Notes under the pieces: model-generated
Seen by the model: only the letters and a program-made list of their open reading frames with translations
What the model was told of the DNA's origin: nothing
Databases searched by the model: none
Shown: positions 17,398-26,203 of the stretch, piece by piece
How positions within the stretch are numbered: position 1 is the stretch's first letter
Layout: the number at the start of each line of letters is the position of its first letter
Origin: Pedobacter riviphilus
GTDB taxonomy: Bacteria > Bacteroidota > Bacteroidia > Sphingobacteriales > Sphingobacteriaceae
Length of the DNA stretch: 64,000 nucleotides
Assembly (NCBI RefSeq): GCF_014692875.1
Contig: NZ_CP061171.1
Coordinates: forward strand, 5,394,001-5,458,000
Reading direction: 5' to 3'
Made by a program: the position numbers and the translations under genes

Positions 17398-18789
17398 ATG
17401 AATAATTTAAATACCGATCAACAAAACCTTGATGCCATCTTAACAGATGTTAAACAACAGGGAATAGATTATTTAAACCATATTCATGAACGTCCAACAG
17501 CTAGTGCTACAGATTTAGCAATCATTCGTGATTTAAACCAGCAAGGTATAGGTACTGTCGAAGCCTTGAAGCAATTTAACCAGCGTTTCGAGCCTATTAT
17601 GGTGGCCTCATCCGGTCCGAGATACTGGGGTTTTGTAACTGGAGGAACCACACCCGCAGCCATTGCAGGCGATTGGTTATCGACGATATATGATCAAAAC
17701 ACGCAAAGTGCAAAAGGTAATGGCGATGTTTCTGCGATCATCGAACTCGAAACCATCCAGTTATTACTTTCGTTGTTTAACCTGCCCAAAGATTTTTTTG
17801 GTGGTTTCGTAACAGGTGCTACTTTATCTAATTTTACCTGTTTGGCTGTTGCCAGGCAATGGATTGGCAAACAATTGGGTAAAGATTTCGCAAGAGAAGG
17901 TATATCGGGTGCTGTAAAAGTGCTGTCGGCTACACCACACTCATCAGCCATCAAATCCTTATCGATGCTAGGCTTGGGAAGCAGTAACTTTATTCAGGTA
18001 AACGTAATGCAGGGCAACCGCGAAGCATTGGATGTTGCCGATCTGGAATTGAAAATTCAATCATTAAATGGTGAGCCTTTTATACTGATTTCCAGTGCTG
18101 GGACGGTTAATACGGTTGATTTTGATGACTTTGAAGCCATTAATGTTTTAAAAGGAAAATATAATTTCTGGTGGCATATCGATGCCGCTTTTGGTGGTTT
18201 CGCAGCTTGCTCGCCAAAACATAATCACTTGGTTAAGGCTTGGGAAAACGCGGATAGCATTACGATAGATTGCCACAAGTGGCTTAATGTACCTTACGAA
18301 AGTGCGGTGTTTTTTGTGAAAGAAAAACACCAGTTGCTGCAGGTAGAAACCTTTCAGAATTCAAATGCGGCTTATTTGGGTAACCCGATGGAAAATTTCA
18401 GCTATTTAAATTTCTTGCCAGAAAACTCCCGTCGTTTAAAGGCTCTGCCTGTGTGGTTTACTTTAACAAGCTATGGAAAACAGGGTTATCAGGAAATTGT
18501 TGAAAGTAATGTTGAAGTGGCCTTACAGTTTGCCGATTTCATCAATGAAAATCCAAACTTCGAGTTGTTAGCACCCGTACGTTTAAATACCGTTTGTTTT
18601 TCGTTGACAGATGAAAGTTTAGTCGCAACATTCCTAAATAAGTTAAACGCTGGCGGAAAAGTTTTTATGACCCCTACATTTTATAACGGGAAGAAAGGAA
18701 TACGTGCTGCTTTTGTAAACTGGCGGACCTCAGCCGCTGATGTTGAGCTGGCTACGGCAGCTATGCTCGAAATTCTTACAGAAGTTTAA
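17398..18789 (+). CDS. PLP-dependent decarboxylase/aminotransferase-fold protein
   Basis: The 463-residue product is a group II PLP decarboxylase-like protein. GATLSNFTCL (140-149) forms the phosphate-binding region, HSSAIKSLSMLG carries the ring-stacking His, HIDAAFGG contains Asp262 for the PLP nitrogen and DCHKWLNVPYES carries the Schiff-base Lys294. An N-terminal PRYWGFVTGG segment is typical of this group, which includes aromatic-amino-acid, glutamate and diaminobutyrate decarboxylases. The substrate cannot be told. It is a different subfamily from the histidine decarboxylase at 6828 and is flanked by unrelated genes. Confidence 0.86.
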   Translation: MNNLNTDQQNLDAILTDVKQQGIDYLNHIHERPTASATDLAIIRDLNQQGIGTVEALKQFNQRFEPIMVASSGPRYWGFVTGGTTPAAIAGDWLSTIYDQNTQSAKGNGDVSAIIELETIQLLLSLFNLPKDFFGGFVTGATLSNFTCLAVARQWIGKQLGKDFAREGISGAVKVLSATPHSSAIKSLSMLGLGSSNFIQVNVMQGNREALDVADLELKIQSLNGEPFILISSAGTVNTVDFDDFEAINVLKGKYNFWWHIDAAFGGFAACSPKHNHLVKAWENADSITIDCHKWLNVPYESAVFFVKEKHQLLQVETFQNSNAAYLGNPMENFSYLNFLPENSRRLKALPVWFTLTSYGKQGYQEIVESNVEVALQFADFINENPNFELLAPVRLNTVCFSLTDESLVATFLNKLNAGGKVFMTPTFYNGKKGIRAAFVNWRTSAADVELATAAMLEILTEV

Positions 18790-18834
18790 CCTTAAAATTA
18801 TTGTTTTAATACTATAGCGTTTATCTTTATACCG

Positions 18835-19137
18835 ATGAAATTTGATGGCCTTAAATATGTATTGATTGCCTGCATTGCGATAGCTTTTTTCTTAAAAGTA
18901 AGCCATGCAGTTTCGTATTTAAGCTATTCTAGCAATAATGTTGAAGTTTTATCCACAAATGATAACGCAGCAGAGAAGGAAGAAAAGAAAGTAGAAACAG
19001 AATATGCGGTGCAACAGATCGTGTTTCATGGAGCATTATATTTTCCACTTCAAACTTCAAAAAAGGTGATTATTCCTGGCCATTCTTTCCAACTGGCTTA
19101 TTTTCCAGAGGTTTTAACGCCGCCACCGTCCGTATAA
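18835..19137 (+). CDS. Small membrane-anchored protein of unknown function
   Basis: The 100-residue product has one hydrophobic segment (residues 8-24) acting as anchor or signal, a charged stretch with EKEEKKVE (about 47-55) and a Pro-rich end LTPPPSV. I do not recognise a domain. It starts 45 nt after the decarboxylase gene and precedes two further small exported proteins on the same strand. Confidence 0.6.
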   Translation: MKFDGLKYVLIACIAIAFFLKVSHAVSYLSYSSNNVEVLSTNDNAAEKEEKKVETEYAVQQIVFHGALYFPLQTSKKVIIPGHSFQLAYFPEVLTPPPSV

Positions 19138-19205
19138 ATACACCTTTAGGTTTATTTTCTCATTTCGCAATAGCGGAATCAATTTTCTAGTTCAAAAATT
19201 ACAAA

Positions 19206-19628
19206 ATGATAGATATGAAACGAGCAATTTCATTTGCAGTGCTGTTAATCGCTGCCTCTTTAAAAATCAGTGCACAAGAAGTTGTGCAGAACAATGTTAA
19301 ACCGATAGAAAATGCGCTAAATCAGGTTACCAAGTTGCAGCCCGTAAGTTTTAGTTATGATAAAGCCTGGGCCGAAAAACTGAAGTTATCTGCTAAACCA
19401 CAATATGGTTTTGTGGGGGCTGATGCTAAAACTGCTTTTCCTGAAATTGTTTCTGTACAGGCAAAAAGTTATATGTCAGGTAAAAACGCATTTAAAAACG
19501 CTACTATTACCAAGGTAGATTACGAAAGCTTAGTCCCGCTTTTGGTTGCCAGTATAAAAGAGCAGCAAGAGCAAATAGAACAATTAAGGGCAGAAGTAAA
19601 CAGTTTAAAATCTAGAAATACAAAGTAG
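19206..19628 (+). CDS. Exported protein with a peptidase S74-like (intramolecular chaperone) tail
   Basis: The 140-residue product has a signal peptide (ending LKISAQ) and then the recognisable skeleton of the S74/endosialidase chaperone domain: NQVTKLQPVSFSYD, QYGFVGADAKTAFPEIV and KVDYESLVPLLVASIKEQQ with a C-terminal coiled coil. In phage tail fibres this domain trimerises and self-cleaves. In Bacteroidota it ends many secreted adhesin-like proteins. Here it is orphaned, with no fibre domain before it. Cleavage residues cannot be assigned with confidence. A terminator follows at 19653. Confidence 0.78.
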   Translation: MIDMKRAISFAVLLIAASLKISAQEVVQNNVKPIENALNQVTKLQPVSFSYDKAWAEKLKLSAKPQYGFVGADAKTAFPEIVSVQAKSYMSGKNAFKNATITKVDYESLVPLLVASIKEQQEQIEQLRAEVNSLKSRNTK

Positions 19629-19652
19629 TTTTTTTAGGTTTATAGTTGATTC

Positions 19653-19680
19653 AGGTCGGAGTAATATTCCGACCTTTTTA
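19653..19680 (+). terminator. Terminator after the S74-like gene
   Basis: An 8-bp stem AGGTCGGA (19653-19660) pairs with 19668-19675 over a 7-nt loop and is followed by TTTTT. Confidence 0.85.
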
Positions 19681-19769
19681 TTTTTATAAATAAAAGGATC
19701 CTACGCAACGCTTTAATTTTTATTTTTATGTAATTAACCAATATAAATCTACTTTAAAAAACAATTCTT

Positions 19770-20129
19770 ATGAAAAAGCTTATTCAATTATTCCTGTTTT
19801 GTACAGCGCTGGCTGTGTTACCCTTGCAAAATACTAAGGCTGAAATTAATGCCAGTAAATTTTTTAGCATCGGTTTAAATTTAAGTAATGGAACTGGTGA
19901 TAACGGATCTATTTACCTGTACGGACCTACTCCTATTAGTGCTTATTTTGGCCCAAGTGGAGGTTCGTATGGTCCGTTGACGGCCGGCACCTATACTGTT
20001 ATTATTTATACTGCAGCCCCAGGTTCGCGCACTTTTAGATTTAATGGACAAGCGATTACCACCAGCACTGGAAGTGCAACATTTAATAATGTTAGCATTA
20101 CTTCTACAGCTTTCGCTTCTGTTAATTAA
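19770..20129 (+). CDS. Small secreted protein of unknown function
   Basis: The 119-residue product has a clear signal peptide (residues 1-24, likely cut after TKAEI or earlier) and a mature part rich in Gly, Ser and Thr with alternating strands (NGTGDNGSIYLYGPTPISAY), suggestive of a small beta-sandwich. I recognise no family. It is bracketed by two terminators (19653 and 20147) and is therefore probably a single-gene transcript. Confidence 0.65.
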   Translation: MKKLIQLFLFCTALAVLPLQNTKAEINASKFFSIGLNLSNGTGDNGSIYLYGPTPISAYFGPSGGSYGPLTAGTYTVIIYTAAPGSRTFRFNGQAITTSTGSATFNNVSITSTAFASVN

Positions 20130-20146
20130 ATAAATATTTTCAAGTT

Positions 20147-20173
20147 GGTCCGGATTTATAGTCCGGACCTTTG
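20147..20173 (+). terminator. Terminator after the small secreted protein
   Basis: GGTCCGGA (20147-20154) and TCCGGACC (20162-20169) form a perfect 8-bp stem with a 7-nt loop, followed by TTTG. It resembles the stem at 19653 in layout. Confidence 0.75.
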
Positions 20174-20240
20174 TGTTCTTTGGCTTTTTTGGTTAAGGAT
20201 TACAAATCCCCACTAACTTCAGGTATTAATCTCATAGATA

Positions 20241-20312
20241 CATCATTCCCGCATAGGCAAGAATCTTAATGCCTGTTAATTGCATTAGGTTCCTAATCAA
20301 GTTGGCAATGAT
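20241..20312. repeat. Dispersed palindromic repeat, family A, inverse copy
   Basis: Read on the minus strand this segment gives TCATTGCCAACTTGATTAGG, AACCTAATGCA and AAGATTCTTGCC, then GCGGGAATGATG. These follow the element at 4044-4112 in the same order, with substitutions. It fills most of the spacer between two convergent units. Confidence 0.65.
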
Positions 20313-20340
20313 CAACCTTCGAAATAACAATGTATACTTA

Positions 20341-21648
20341 TTATCCTTTAAGCAAATAACTTTTAAACCCTTCAAAATCCACACTTAACTGATCTGCATG
20401 TTTAGGTTTACTTTCTAAAGTTTTTACCTGCTCAGGGATTTCGATTTTAGCCGCAATATCTGCAGGGAAAATATCCGGAAACTTACAGGCATGTGCAGTA
20501 GATAGGAAAACGGCAGCACTTTCGTCTGTAGGATTTTCGTTTCTGTATTTTTTAACTCCTAAATACGCAATAGCAGTATGTGGACACGCCACGTAGTTTA
20601 ATTTACTATCAATTTCTTTGATACCTTCTAACGTTTCATCATCGCTAAAGCGGTAAGAAGTAACCACTTTTTTTATGGCTTCTACATCCTGATTAAATAG
20701 ATCCATAATGCGCACCCAATTACTTGGTGCTCCAACATCCATCGCATTCGAGTAGGTTTGTGTTGATGGTTTTGTTTCGTATACACCAGTTTCTAAAAAG
20801 CGTGGTACAGTATCATTAACATTGGTAGCTGCAATAAACTGTTTAACAGGTAATCCTAGTTTGTATGCCAATAAACCAGCACCAATATTACCGAAATTTC
20901 CACTTGGTACTGAAAATACGACGTCTTTAAAACCTTGCTTTTTCAGTTGGGCGTAAGTATTGAAATAGTAAAATGTTTGTGGAATCAATCGTGAAATATT
21001 AATTGAATTTGCAGAAGTTAATCTGAATTTAGCATTCAGTTCCTCATCTGCAAAAGCCTGTTTCACTAAAGCCTGGCAGTCATCAAAAGTACCTTTAACT
21101 TCAATGGCCCTGATATTTTTTCCGTTGGTAGTTAACTGCAATTCCTGTATCGGGCTCACTTTTCCTTCTGGGTAAAGAATCGTTACCCTGGTGTTCGGTA
21201 CACCTAAGAAACCTAAAGCTACTGCCCCTCCGGTATCGCCCGAAGTCGCAACCAGAACATCTAAAAGTTGTTCGCCATCTTTTAAGAAATAAGCCATTAC
21301 GCGGCTCATAAAACGGGCACCAAAATCTTTAAAAGCTAAGGAAGGGCCATGGAAAAGTTCTAAAACAAAGGTTTTGTCATCAAGTTTAACAGCTGGTGCT
21401 TCAAAATTAACGGCATCATTAATTAAAGCCTTTAAATCCTCAGCCGGAATCTCATCTTTTAATAAAGTTGAAGCGACTTTGTATGCAATTTCAGGCAAAG
21501 AATACTGCTCAATATTCTGGATGAATTCGGGATCAAGCTGTGGGATTTCGACAGGCATATATAAGCCTTTATCTTGTGGCATGCTGTTAAAAACGGCTTC
21601 TTTGAAAGAAACACGTAAATCTTTATTGTTGGTTGAATATAGTTTCAT
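20341..21648 (-). CDS. thrC: Threonine synthase
   Basis: ThrC converts O-phosphohomoserine to threonine with PLP. The 435-residue product has the N-terminal MKLYSTNNK opening, the Schiff-base Lys107 in SLAFKDFGARF and the phosphate-binding SGDTGGAVALG loop. SVPSGNFGNI is the second PLP phosphate region. It is the last gene of thrA-dinB-thrB-thrC on the minus strand. The 85-nt spacer to thrB carries a word-type inverted repeat. Confidence 0.97.
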   Translation of the reverse strand: MKLYSTNNKDLRVSFKEAVFNSMPQDKGLYMPVEIPQLDPEFIQNIEQYSLPEIAYKVASTLLKDEIPAEDLKALINDAVNFEAPAVKLDDKTFVLELFHGPSLAFKDFGARFMSRVMAYFLKDGEQLLDVLVATSGDTGGAVALGFLGVPNTRVTILYPEGKVSPIQELQLTTNGKNIRAIEVKGTFDDCQALVKQAFADEELNAKFRLTSANSINISRLIPQTFYYFNTYAQLKKQGFKDVVFSVPSGNFGNIGAGLLAYKLGLPVKQFIAATNVNDTVPRFLETGVYETKPSTQTYSNAMDVGAPSNWVRIMDLFNQDVEAIKKVVTSYRFSDDETLEGIKEIDSKLNYVACPHTAIAYLGVKKYRNENPTDESAAVFLSTAHACKFPDIFPADIAAKIEIPEQVKTLESKPKHADQLSVDFEGFKSYLLKG

Positions 21649-21660
21649 TTTAATGGGGTT

Positions 21661-21730
21661 GAGGGGTGGAAGGTTAAAGGCTGAAAGGTTTCGGATGCAT
21701 ACCCTCCACCTTAAAACCTTCTACCTTCCA
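21661..21730. repeat. Word-type inverted repeat (AAGGTTAAAGG) between thrB and thrC
   Basis: The left array (21661-21689: GGTGGAAGGTTAAAGGCTG and AAAGGT) faces the right array (21701-21730), whose reverse complement is TGGAAGGTAGAAGGTTTTAAGGTGG. The centre is 11 nt. It lies inside the threonine operon. Confidence 0.65.
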
Positions 21731-21733
21731 AGC

Positions 21734-22666
21734 TTAAATTACTTTTGGTCCTTCCGCGTTAACCGGAGATACAAAAGCTTTGCTGTTAATATTTATTTTA
21801 TGTAAATGTTGCTGTTGCGATTTTGTTATTTTTCTGGCTGTTTCTTCATCTTGAGTTAATGCAAAAACAGATGGCCCCGAGCCTGAAATTCCGAAACCGA
21901 TTGCCCCATTTTCCATCGCTAGTTTTCTCATTTCTTCAAAACCAGGAATCAAAATCGAACGTGTTGGTTCTACCAGAACGTCTTTCATGCTCCTTCCAAT
22001 TAAATCAAAATCATTCATGAACAATCCACTTACCAAACCTGCAACATTTCCCCACTGGGTAACCGCATCTTTTAATGCTACTTTACTGCGGATCATTTGG
22101 CGAGCATCTTTAGTCGGTACATCTACTTCCGGGTAAACAATTGCTGCATACATGCCAGCTGGCGTAGGTAAAGAAATCACATCAAGCGGATCGTAACTTC
22201 TCACCAGTACAAAACCACCCAATAATGCAGGGGCAACGTTATCGGCATGGCCATAACCACAGGCAAGTTCTTCACCTTTCATGGCAAAGGGAACCAGAGC
22301 TTTGGTGGTTAATAAATCGCCCATTAATTTGTTAATGGCAAACAAACCAGCTACTGTACTGGCCGAGCTCGAGCCCAATCCACTACCAATTGGCATTTTC
22401 TTGTGCAGTTCAATTTCTACACCAATATCCAAACGGTTTATATGCTTTAAATAATGTTGAACACTGGCACTTACGGTATTTTTCGCTGCATCTAAAGGCA
22501 AACGACCATCATCGCCAGTAATTCTTTTGATCACCACGCCAGGTGTATCGGTAAATCGCATTTCAACTTCATCGCCAGGTTCGTTTACAGCGAAACCCAG
22601 TACATCGAAACCGCAAACTACGTTTGCAACGGTTGCCGGAGCGAAAACTTTTATACTATTTTTCAT
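21734..22666 (-). CDS. thrB: Homoserine kinase
   Basis: ThrB phosphorylates homoserine with ATP. The 310-residue product is a GHMP kinase with KVFAPATVANV at the start, the ATP-binding PIGSGLGSSSA loop (92-102) and the C-terminal GISGSGPSVFAL motif. Size is normal. It lies 15 nt after the dinB-like gene and before thrC, within the threonine operon. Confidence 0.97.
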   Translation of the reverse strand: MKNSIKVFAPATVANVVCGFDVLGFAVNEPGDEVEMRFTDTPGVVIKRITGDDGRLPLDAAKNTVSASVQHYLKHINRLDIGVEIELHKKMPIGSGLGSSSASTVAGLFAINKLMGDLLTTKALVPFAMKGEELACGYGHADNVAPALLGGFVLVRSYDPLDVISLPTPAGMYAAIVYPEVDVPTKDARQMIRSKVALKDAVTQWGNVAGLVSGLFMNDFDLIGRSMKDVLVEPTRSILIPGFEEMRKLAMENGAIGFGISGSGPSVFALTQDEETARKITKSQQQHLHKININSKAFVSPVNAEGPKVI

Positions 22667-22681
22667 TATTAATTGGCTTAG

Positions 22682-23140
22682 CTATTTGTTAAGCGTTATT
22701 TGGTTTAAATGATATTTCAAATGCACTAAGTAATCATCGATAAAAAAAGAAAGGGTGTGCATTTCTATTTTCCCTTTTCCTGTGTCGCAGGTATTTTGAA
22801 GCTTTTCCTCTGGAATATTTTCAATTACCCGACTAATCTGATAGTTTAATAACTTCCAAAGCATTATAACTTCTGCAATAGCTGTCTCCTGGTAGTTTTG
22901 GTAGTTTACCCATTCATCCTGATGATAAATAATTTTAACCCCTTGTTCGTATTGTCCAACAACCAAACGACGGATGTTATTAACGGCACTATCTACCAAA
23001 TGCCCTAACAATTCTTTTTTAGACCATTTTAAAGGCTGTGGTTTATCATTCCATGCCTCATCCGAAATATTTTCGAAATCAATCATCGCCTGATTAACCA
23101 GGTGAAGAATCTCGTTCTTTTTGCCTAAAACCGAATTCAT
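22682..23140 (-). CDS. DinB-like (four-helix bundle) protein
   Basis: The 152-residue product fits the DinB/YfiT-type metal-binding four-helix bundle: LKWSKKELLGHLVDSAVNN (about 36-54) with the first metal His, and LVHLKYHLNQI at the end with the last ones. Members are bacillithiol or other thiol transferases or of unknown function. It is placed between thrA (4 nt away) and thrB (15 nt away), so it must be co-transcribed with threonine synthesis, although no known step needs it. Confidence 0.82.
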   Translation of the reverse strand: MNSVLGKKNEILHLVNQAMIDFENISDEAWNDKPQPLKWSKKELLGHLVDSAVNNIRRLVVGQYEQGVKIIYHQDEWVNYQNYQETAIAEVIMLWKLLNYQISRVIENIPEEKLQNTCDTGKGKIEMHTLSFFIDDYLVHLKYHLNQITLNK

Positions 23141-23144
23141 ATCG

Positions 23145-25598
23145 CTACTTATTTAAGGTACCTACGTTAATGATGTCGGCAAAAACACCTGCAGCGGTAA
23201 CCTCAGCACCTGCGCCTGGGCCTTTTACCACCAATGGACGGGTTTTGTATCGGTCTGTAGTAAACGAAATAATGTTATCGCTGCCTGATAACATATAAAA
23301 AGGATGACTATCGTCGACCATTTGCAGACTGATCTCCACATTTCCATTTTCAAGTTTACCAATGTAACGCAAAACTTTTCCATCCTTAGCTGCTGTATTC
23401 TTCAAGTTTTCGAAGTAAGCGGCGTTTGTTTGCAATTCTGAATAGAAATCTTCAACAGATGTGGCATTTAAACAAGCCTCAGGCAAAATGTTATCGATTT
23501 TCACATCACTGGCTTCTAAGGGATAACCAGCATCACGGGCAAGAATCAGCATTTTACGCATAAAATCTTTTCCATTTAAGTCGTCGCGAGGATCTGGTTC
23601 GGTATAACCCAGTTCTTGCGCTTCCTTTACCGTTTCGTAAAAACCGGCGTCACCTTTAAAATTATTGAAGATGTAAGAAATGGTTCCTGATAAAATGGCT
23701 TCAATCCGCGCTACCTTATCGCCGCTCATCATCAGTTCGCGTAGCGTACGGATAATTGGTAAGCCTGCACCTACATTGGTTTCATAATAGAAATCTACGC
23801 CGAATTTACGGGCGGTATCTTTAAATGATTTATACTGGGCGTAATCTGCCGAGTTTCCTTTTTTATTACAGGTTACCACCGATATACTGCTTTCGAATAT
23901 GCCCTGATAAAACTCTATTGGCGATTCTGCAGCTGTGTTATCTACAAAAACACAGTTTGGTAAGTTTAGGGCTTTCATTTTGGCAACAAAACCTGCTAAA
24001 TCTGCCTGTTCACCATTTGTATTTAACTCCGCTTCCCAATTTTCTAACGACAAGCCGTCAGCATTGAAAATCATTTTTCGTGTATTACTGATACCCGTTA
24101 CCTTAACTTGCAGATCGTTATTGGCTGCTAAGAAAGGCATCTGTTCTTTCAGTTGGTTAAACAAGGTTTTGCCGATATTTCCGGTGCCTAAACAGAAAAC
24201 GTTCAATGTTCTTTTCAGATCGGTAAAGAAAGCATCATGCACTGCATTTACGGCTTTCGATAAATCATCCTTGCTGATAATAACTGAGATGTTATATTCT
24301 GATGACCCCTGAGCAATAGCCCTTACATTGATACCGTTGCGGCCTAAAGCGCTGAACAAACGTCCGCTCATACCTGGTGTACGTTTCATGTTTTCGCCAA
24401 CAATGGCCAAAACTGAAAGGTTATTTTCAACTTCTGGTAGCTCTAGTTTTTTAGCATCTAACTCCAGTTCAAACTCTTTTTTGATTAAAGAAATCGCCTG
24501 TGAAGCATCTGTTGGTTTAACAGCGAAAGTAATGCTATGTTCTGATGAAGACTGGGTAATCAATACTACATTGATCTGTTCGCGCGAAAGCAGCGAGAAT
24601 AATCTTCCGCTAAAACCTGCCTTACCCACCATGCCGCTGCCAGTTAGGTTAATAATGCTGATATGATCAATAGAGGAAATTCCTTTTATGGGTAAACTTG
24701 ATGTTTTAACATCACTTTTGATATAAGTTCCTGCGAAATCGGGTTCGAAAGTGTTTTTGATCACAATCGGGATTTTCTTCATAAAAGCAGGGATCATTGT
24801 TGGTGGATAGATCACTTTTGCACCGAAATAACTCAGTTCCATAGCTTCGGTATAGCTAAGCTCAGGTAACGAGAAAGCCTTTTTCACAATGCGCGGATCA
24901 GCTGTCATCATGCCGTTTACATCGGTCCATATTTCTATTTCTTCTGCATTTAAGGCTGCACCCCATACCGCTGCGGTATAATCAGAGCCACCACGACCTA
25001 AAGTTGTTACCCTTCCTGTTGCATTGCTCGCTATAAAACCAGTAACAAAAAGTACTTTGCCTTTATTTTCCTGGTAGAAATTGTTGATCAGCATTTCAGT
25101 CAACTCGGTATCTACTTTCGCTTGCCCAAAATTACTGTCGGTTTTAATCAGGTCAGATCCATTAACATAAAGCGAATCACCAATACTTTTAGAAGCAATA
25201 TGACTAATCATAAACGTAGAGCAACGTTCGCCGTAACTCAAAATCTGATCTTTGGTCTGCAAGCTCAGTTCGCGCAAATTGGCCACGGCCTGTAACAGAT
25301 CTTCAAGCTCGTTAAAAAAGATCTTTAAGCGGGTAAACACAGGGTTTTGTGCTGCTGCAGGTAAAAGTGTGCGGATTACAGCAAAGTGTTTTGCTTCGAT
25401 TTCTTTTAAATGAGCGTCGTAATCTTCCCCACGCTCGGCCATTTCGGCCATATCGGTAAGTAAATTGGTTACACCACTCATTGCCGATAATACAACTACC
25501 GGGCTGTTCTGCTGTTTTTCTTCGCCAACCAGGCGTAAGAGGGTTTTAATGTTCTCGGCCGAACCTACGGATGTGCCGCCGAATTTGAGTACTTTCAT
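23145..25598 (-). CDS. thrA: Bifunctional aspartokinase/homoserine dehydrogenase
   Basis: ThrA catalyses the first and third steps from aspartate to threonine. The 817-residue product has an N-terminal kinase (KFGGTSVGS, residues 5-13; RGGSDYTA further on), two ACT-type regulatory repeats (about 315-460) and a homoserine dehydrogenase with the Rossmann motif GTGNIG (471-476) and the DPRDDLNGKDFMRKM catalytic region. ACT domains imply feedback control by threonine. Transcription is probably attenuated by the leader at 25684-25811. Order in the operon is leader, thrA, dinB-like, thrB, thrC. Confidence 0.98.
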   Translation of the reverse strand: MKVLKFGGTSVGSAENIKTLLRLVGEEKQQNSPVVVLSAMSGVTNLLTDMAEMAERGEDYDAHLKEIEAKHFAVIRTLLPAAAQNPVFTRLKIFFNELEDLLQAVANLRELSLQTKDQILSYGERCSTFMISHIASKSIGDSLYVNGSDLIKTDSNFGQAKVDTELTEMLINNFYQENKGKVLFVTGFIASNATGRVTTLGRGGSDYTAAVWGAALNAEEIEIWTDVNGMMTADPRIVKKAFSLPELSYTEAMELSYFGAKVIYPPTMIPAFMKKIPIVIKNTFEPDFAGTYIKSDVKTSSLPIKGISSIDHISIINLTGSGMVGKAGFSGRLFSLLSREQINVVLITQSSSEHSITFAVKPTDASQAISLIKKEFELELDAKKLELPEVENNLSVLAIVGENMKRTPGMSGRLFSALGRNGINVRAIAQGSSEYNISVIISKDDLSKAVNAVHDAFFTDLKRTLNVFCLGTGNIGKTLFNQLKEQMPFLAANNDLQVKVTGISNTRKMIFNADGLSLENWEAELNTNGEQADLAGFVAKMKALNLPNCVFVDNTAAESPIEFYQGIFESSISVVTCNKKGNSADYAQYKSFKDTARKFGVDFYYETNVGAGLPIIRTLRELMMSGDKVARIEAILSGTISYIFNNFKGDAGFYETVKEAQELGYTEPDPRDDLNGKDFMRKMLILARDAGYPLEASDVKIDNILPEACLNATSVEDFYSELQTNAAYFENLKNTAAKDGKVLRYIGKLENGNVEISLQMVDDSHPFYMLSGSDNIISFTTDRYKTRPLVVKGPGAGAEVTAAGVFADIINVGTLNK

Positions 25599-25683
25599 TA
25601 GTCTATATTGGTTTTAACTGTTTGATGCTGTGCGGATATTCATGGTTGCTCGTACAGGTTTCATTCAGCATGGGTTTAAAAAA

Positions 25684-25713
25684 AAAGCGTCCCGACTTTC
25701 ATCGGGACGCTTT
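25684..25713 (-). terminator. Attenuator terminator of the thr operon
   Basis: On the minus strand AAAGCGTCCCGA pairs with TCGGGACGCTTT (12 bp, 6-nt loop) and is followed by a long T-run (25675-25683). It lies 32 nt after the leader-peptide stop and about 85 nt before the thrA ATG. Its 5' arm contains GTCCCG, which can alternatively pair with CGGGGC in the last codons of the leader peptide (25749-25754), giving a possible antiterminator. Confidence 0.88.
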
Positions 25714-25745
25714 CTGTGTTTTATGTTTTTTCAATTTACAACAAA

Positions 25746-25811
25746 TTAGCCCCGCTGGTTTATACCGGTGGTAATAATAATCGTTGTAATAATCGAAGTG
25801 TTAAAATTCAT
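25746..25811 (-). CDS. thrL: Threonine operon leader peptide
   Basis: A 21-residue open frame, MNFNTSIITTIIITTGINQR plus a final Gly, starts with ATG at 25811 about 25 nt after a predicted promoter and ends before the attenuator. It contains five Thr and six Ile, the two amino acids that regulate this pathway in enterobacteria, and has the same style as E. coli ThrL. Ribosome stalling at the Thr/Ile codons would leave the distal codons free to pair with the terminator arm and let transcription reach thrA. The function is inferred from composition and placement. Confidence 0.87.
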   Translation of the reverse strand: MNFNTSIITTIIITTGINQRG

Positions 25812-25836
25812 CTTGTCTTTGTGTACTTTGTACACC

Positions 25837-25869
25837 GTAAAGTAGGAGATTATTTTTTTAAAATGCAAA
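25837..25869 (-). promoter_or_regulatory. Possible promoter of the thr operon
   Basis: On the minus strand TTTG (25869-25866), 21 nt and TACTTTAC (25844-25837, one mismatch to TAnnTTTG) would start transcription near 25830, about 20 nt before the leader-peptide ATG. Confidence 0.5.
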
Positions 25870-26028
25870 TGTTTTTTCAATTTTATTTCGAAATTTCTAT
25901 TAAAACGTTTAATTAGATAAGATAGCCGTATTTTCTGAACCCGAAACCAAATCATTCGCCTCTTGAGGAGTGTTTACAGGAGGGGTGCTTAGTAGGCGGT
26001 TTTAAATATTAGAAAAGATGCTGCCGTA

Positions 26029-26118
26029 ATTATTCGGATACGGCAGTCCTGCTAACCGCTATAGTCCCGATGGCAGTAGTTGCTTATAAGTTGGTGGGAT
26101 CGGGAGCTGCCGCTTTTA
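26029..26118. repeat. Structured spacer element upstream of pckA
   Basis: The 530-nt spacer between the thr leader and pckA has no convincing gene. This part carries a perfect stem CTGCCGTA/TACGGCAG with a 10-nt loop (about 26023-26048), then TCCCGAT facing ATCGGGA some 30 nt away and further GC-rich words (CAGTCCTGCTAACCGC, GAGCTGCCGC). The GC content stands out from the AT-rich surroundings. It looks like a structured dispersed repeat or small RNA, but I cannot name a family. Confidence 0.45.
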
Positions 26119-26203
26119 TCAGGTTTAGTTAAATTTGGACTGTGGTGCTATTTAAGCTAGTTACCTTTCCGGCGTCTGATTCTCCTCCTTTGGAGCGCGC
26201 GCG

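Noticed and set aside
19206..19628. Prophage tail fragment
   Set aside because: The S74 domain is widespread in secreted Bacteroidota proteins, a signal peptide is present and no phage genes are near.
25684..25713. T-box riboswitch before thrA
   Set aside because: No T-box consensus (AGGGTGG...) or specifier stem is seen, whereas a Thr/Ile leader peptide explains the region.
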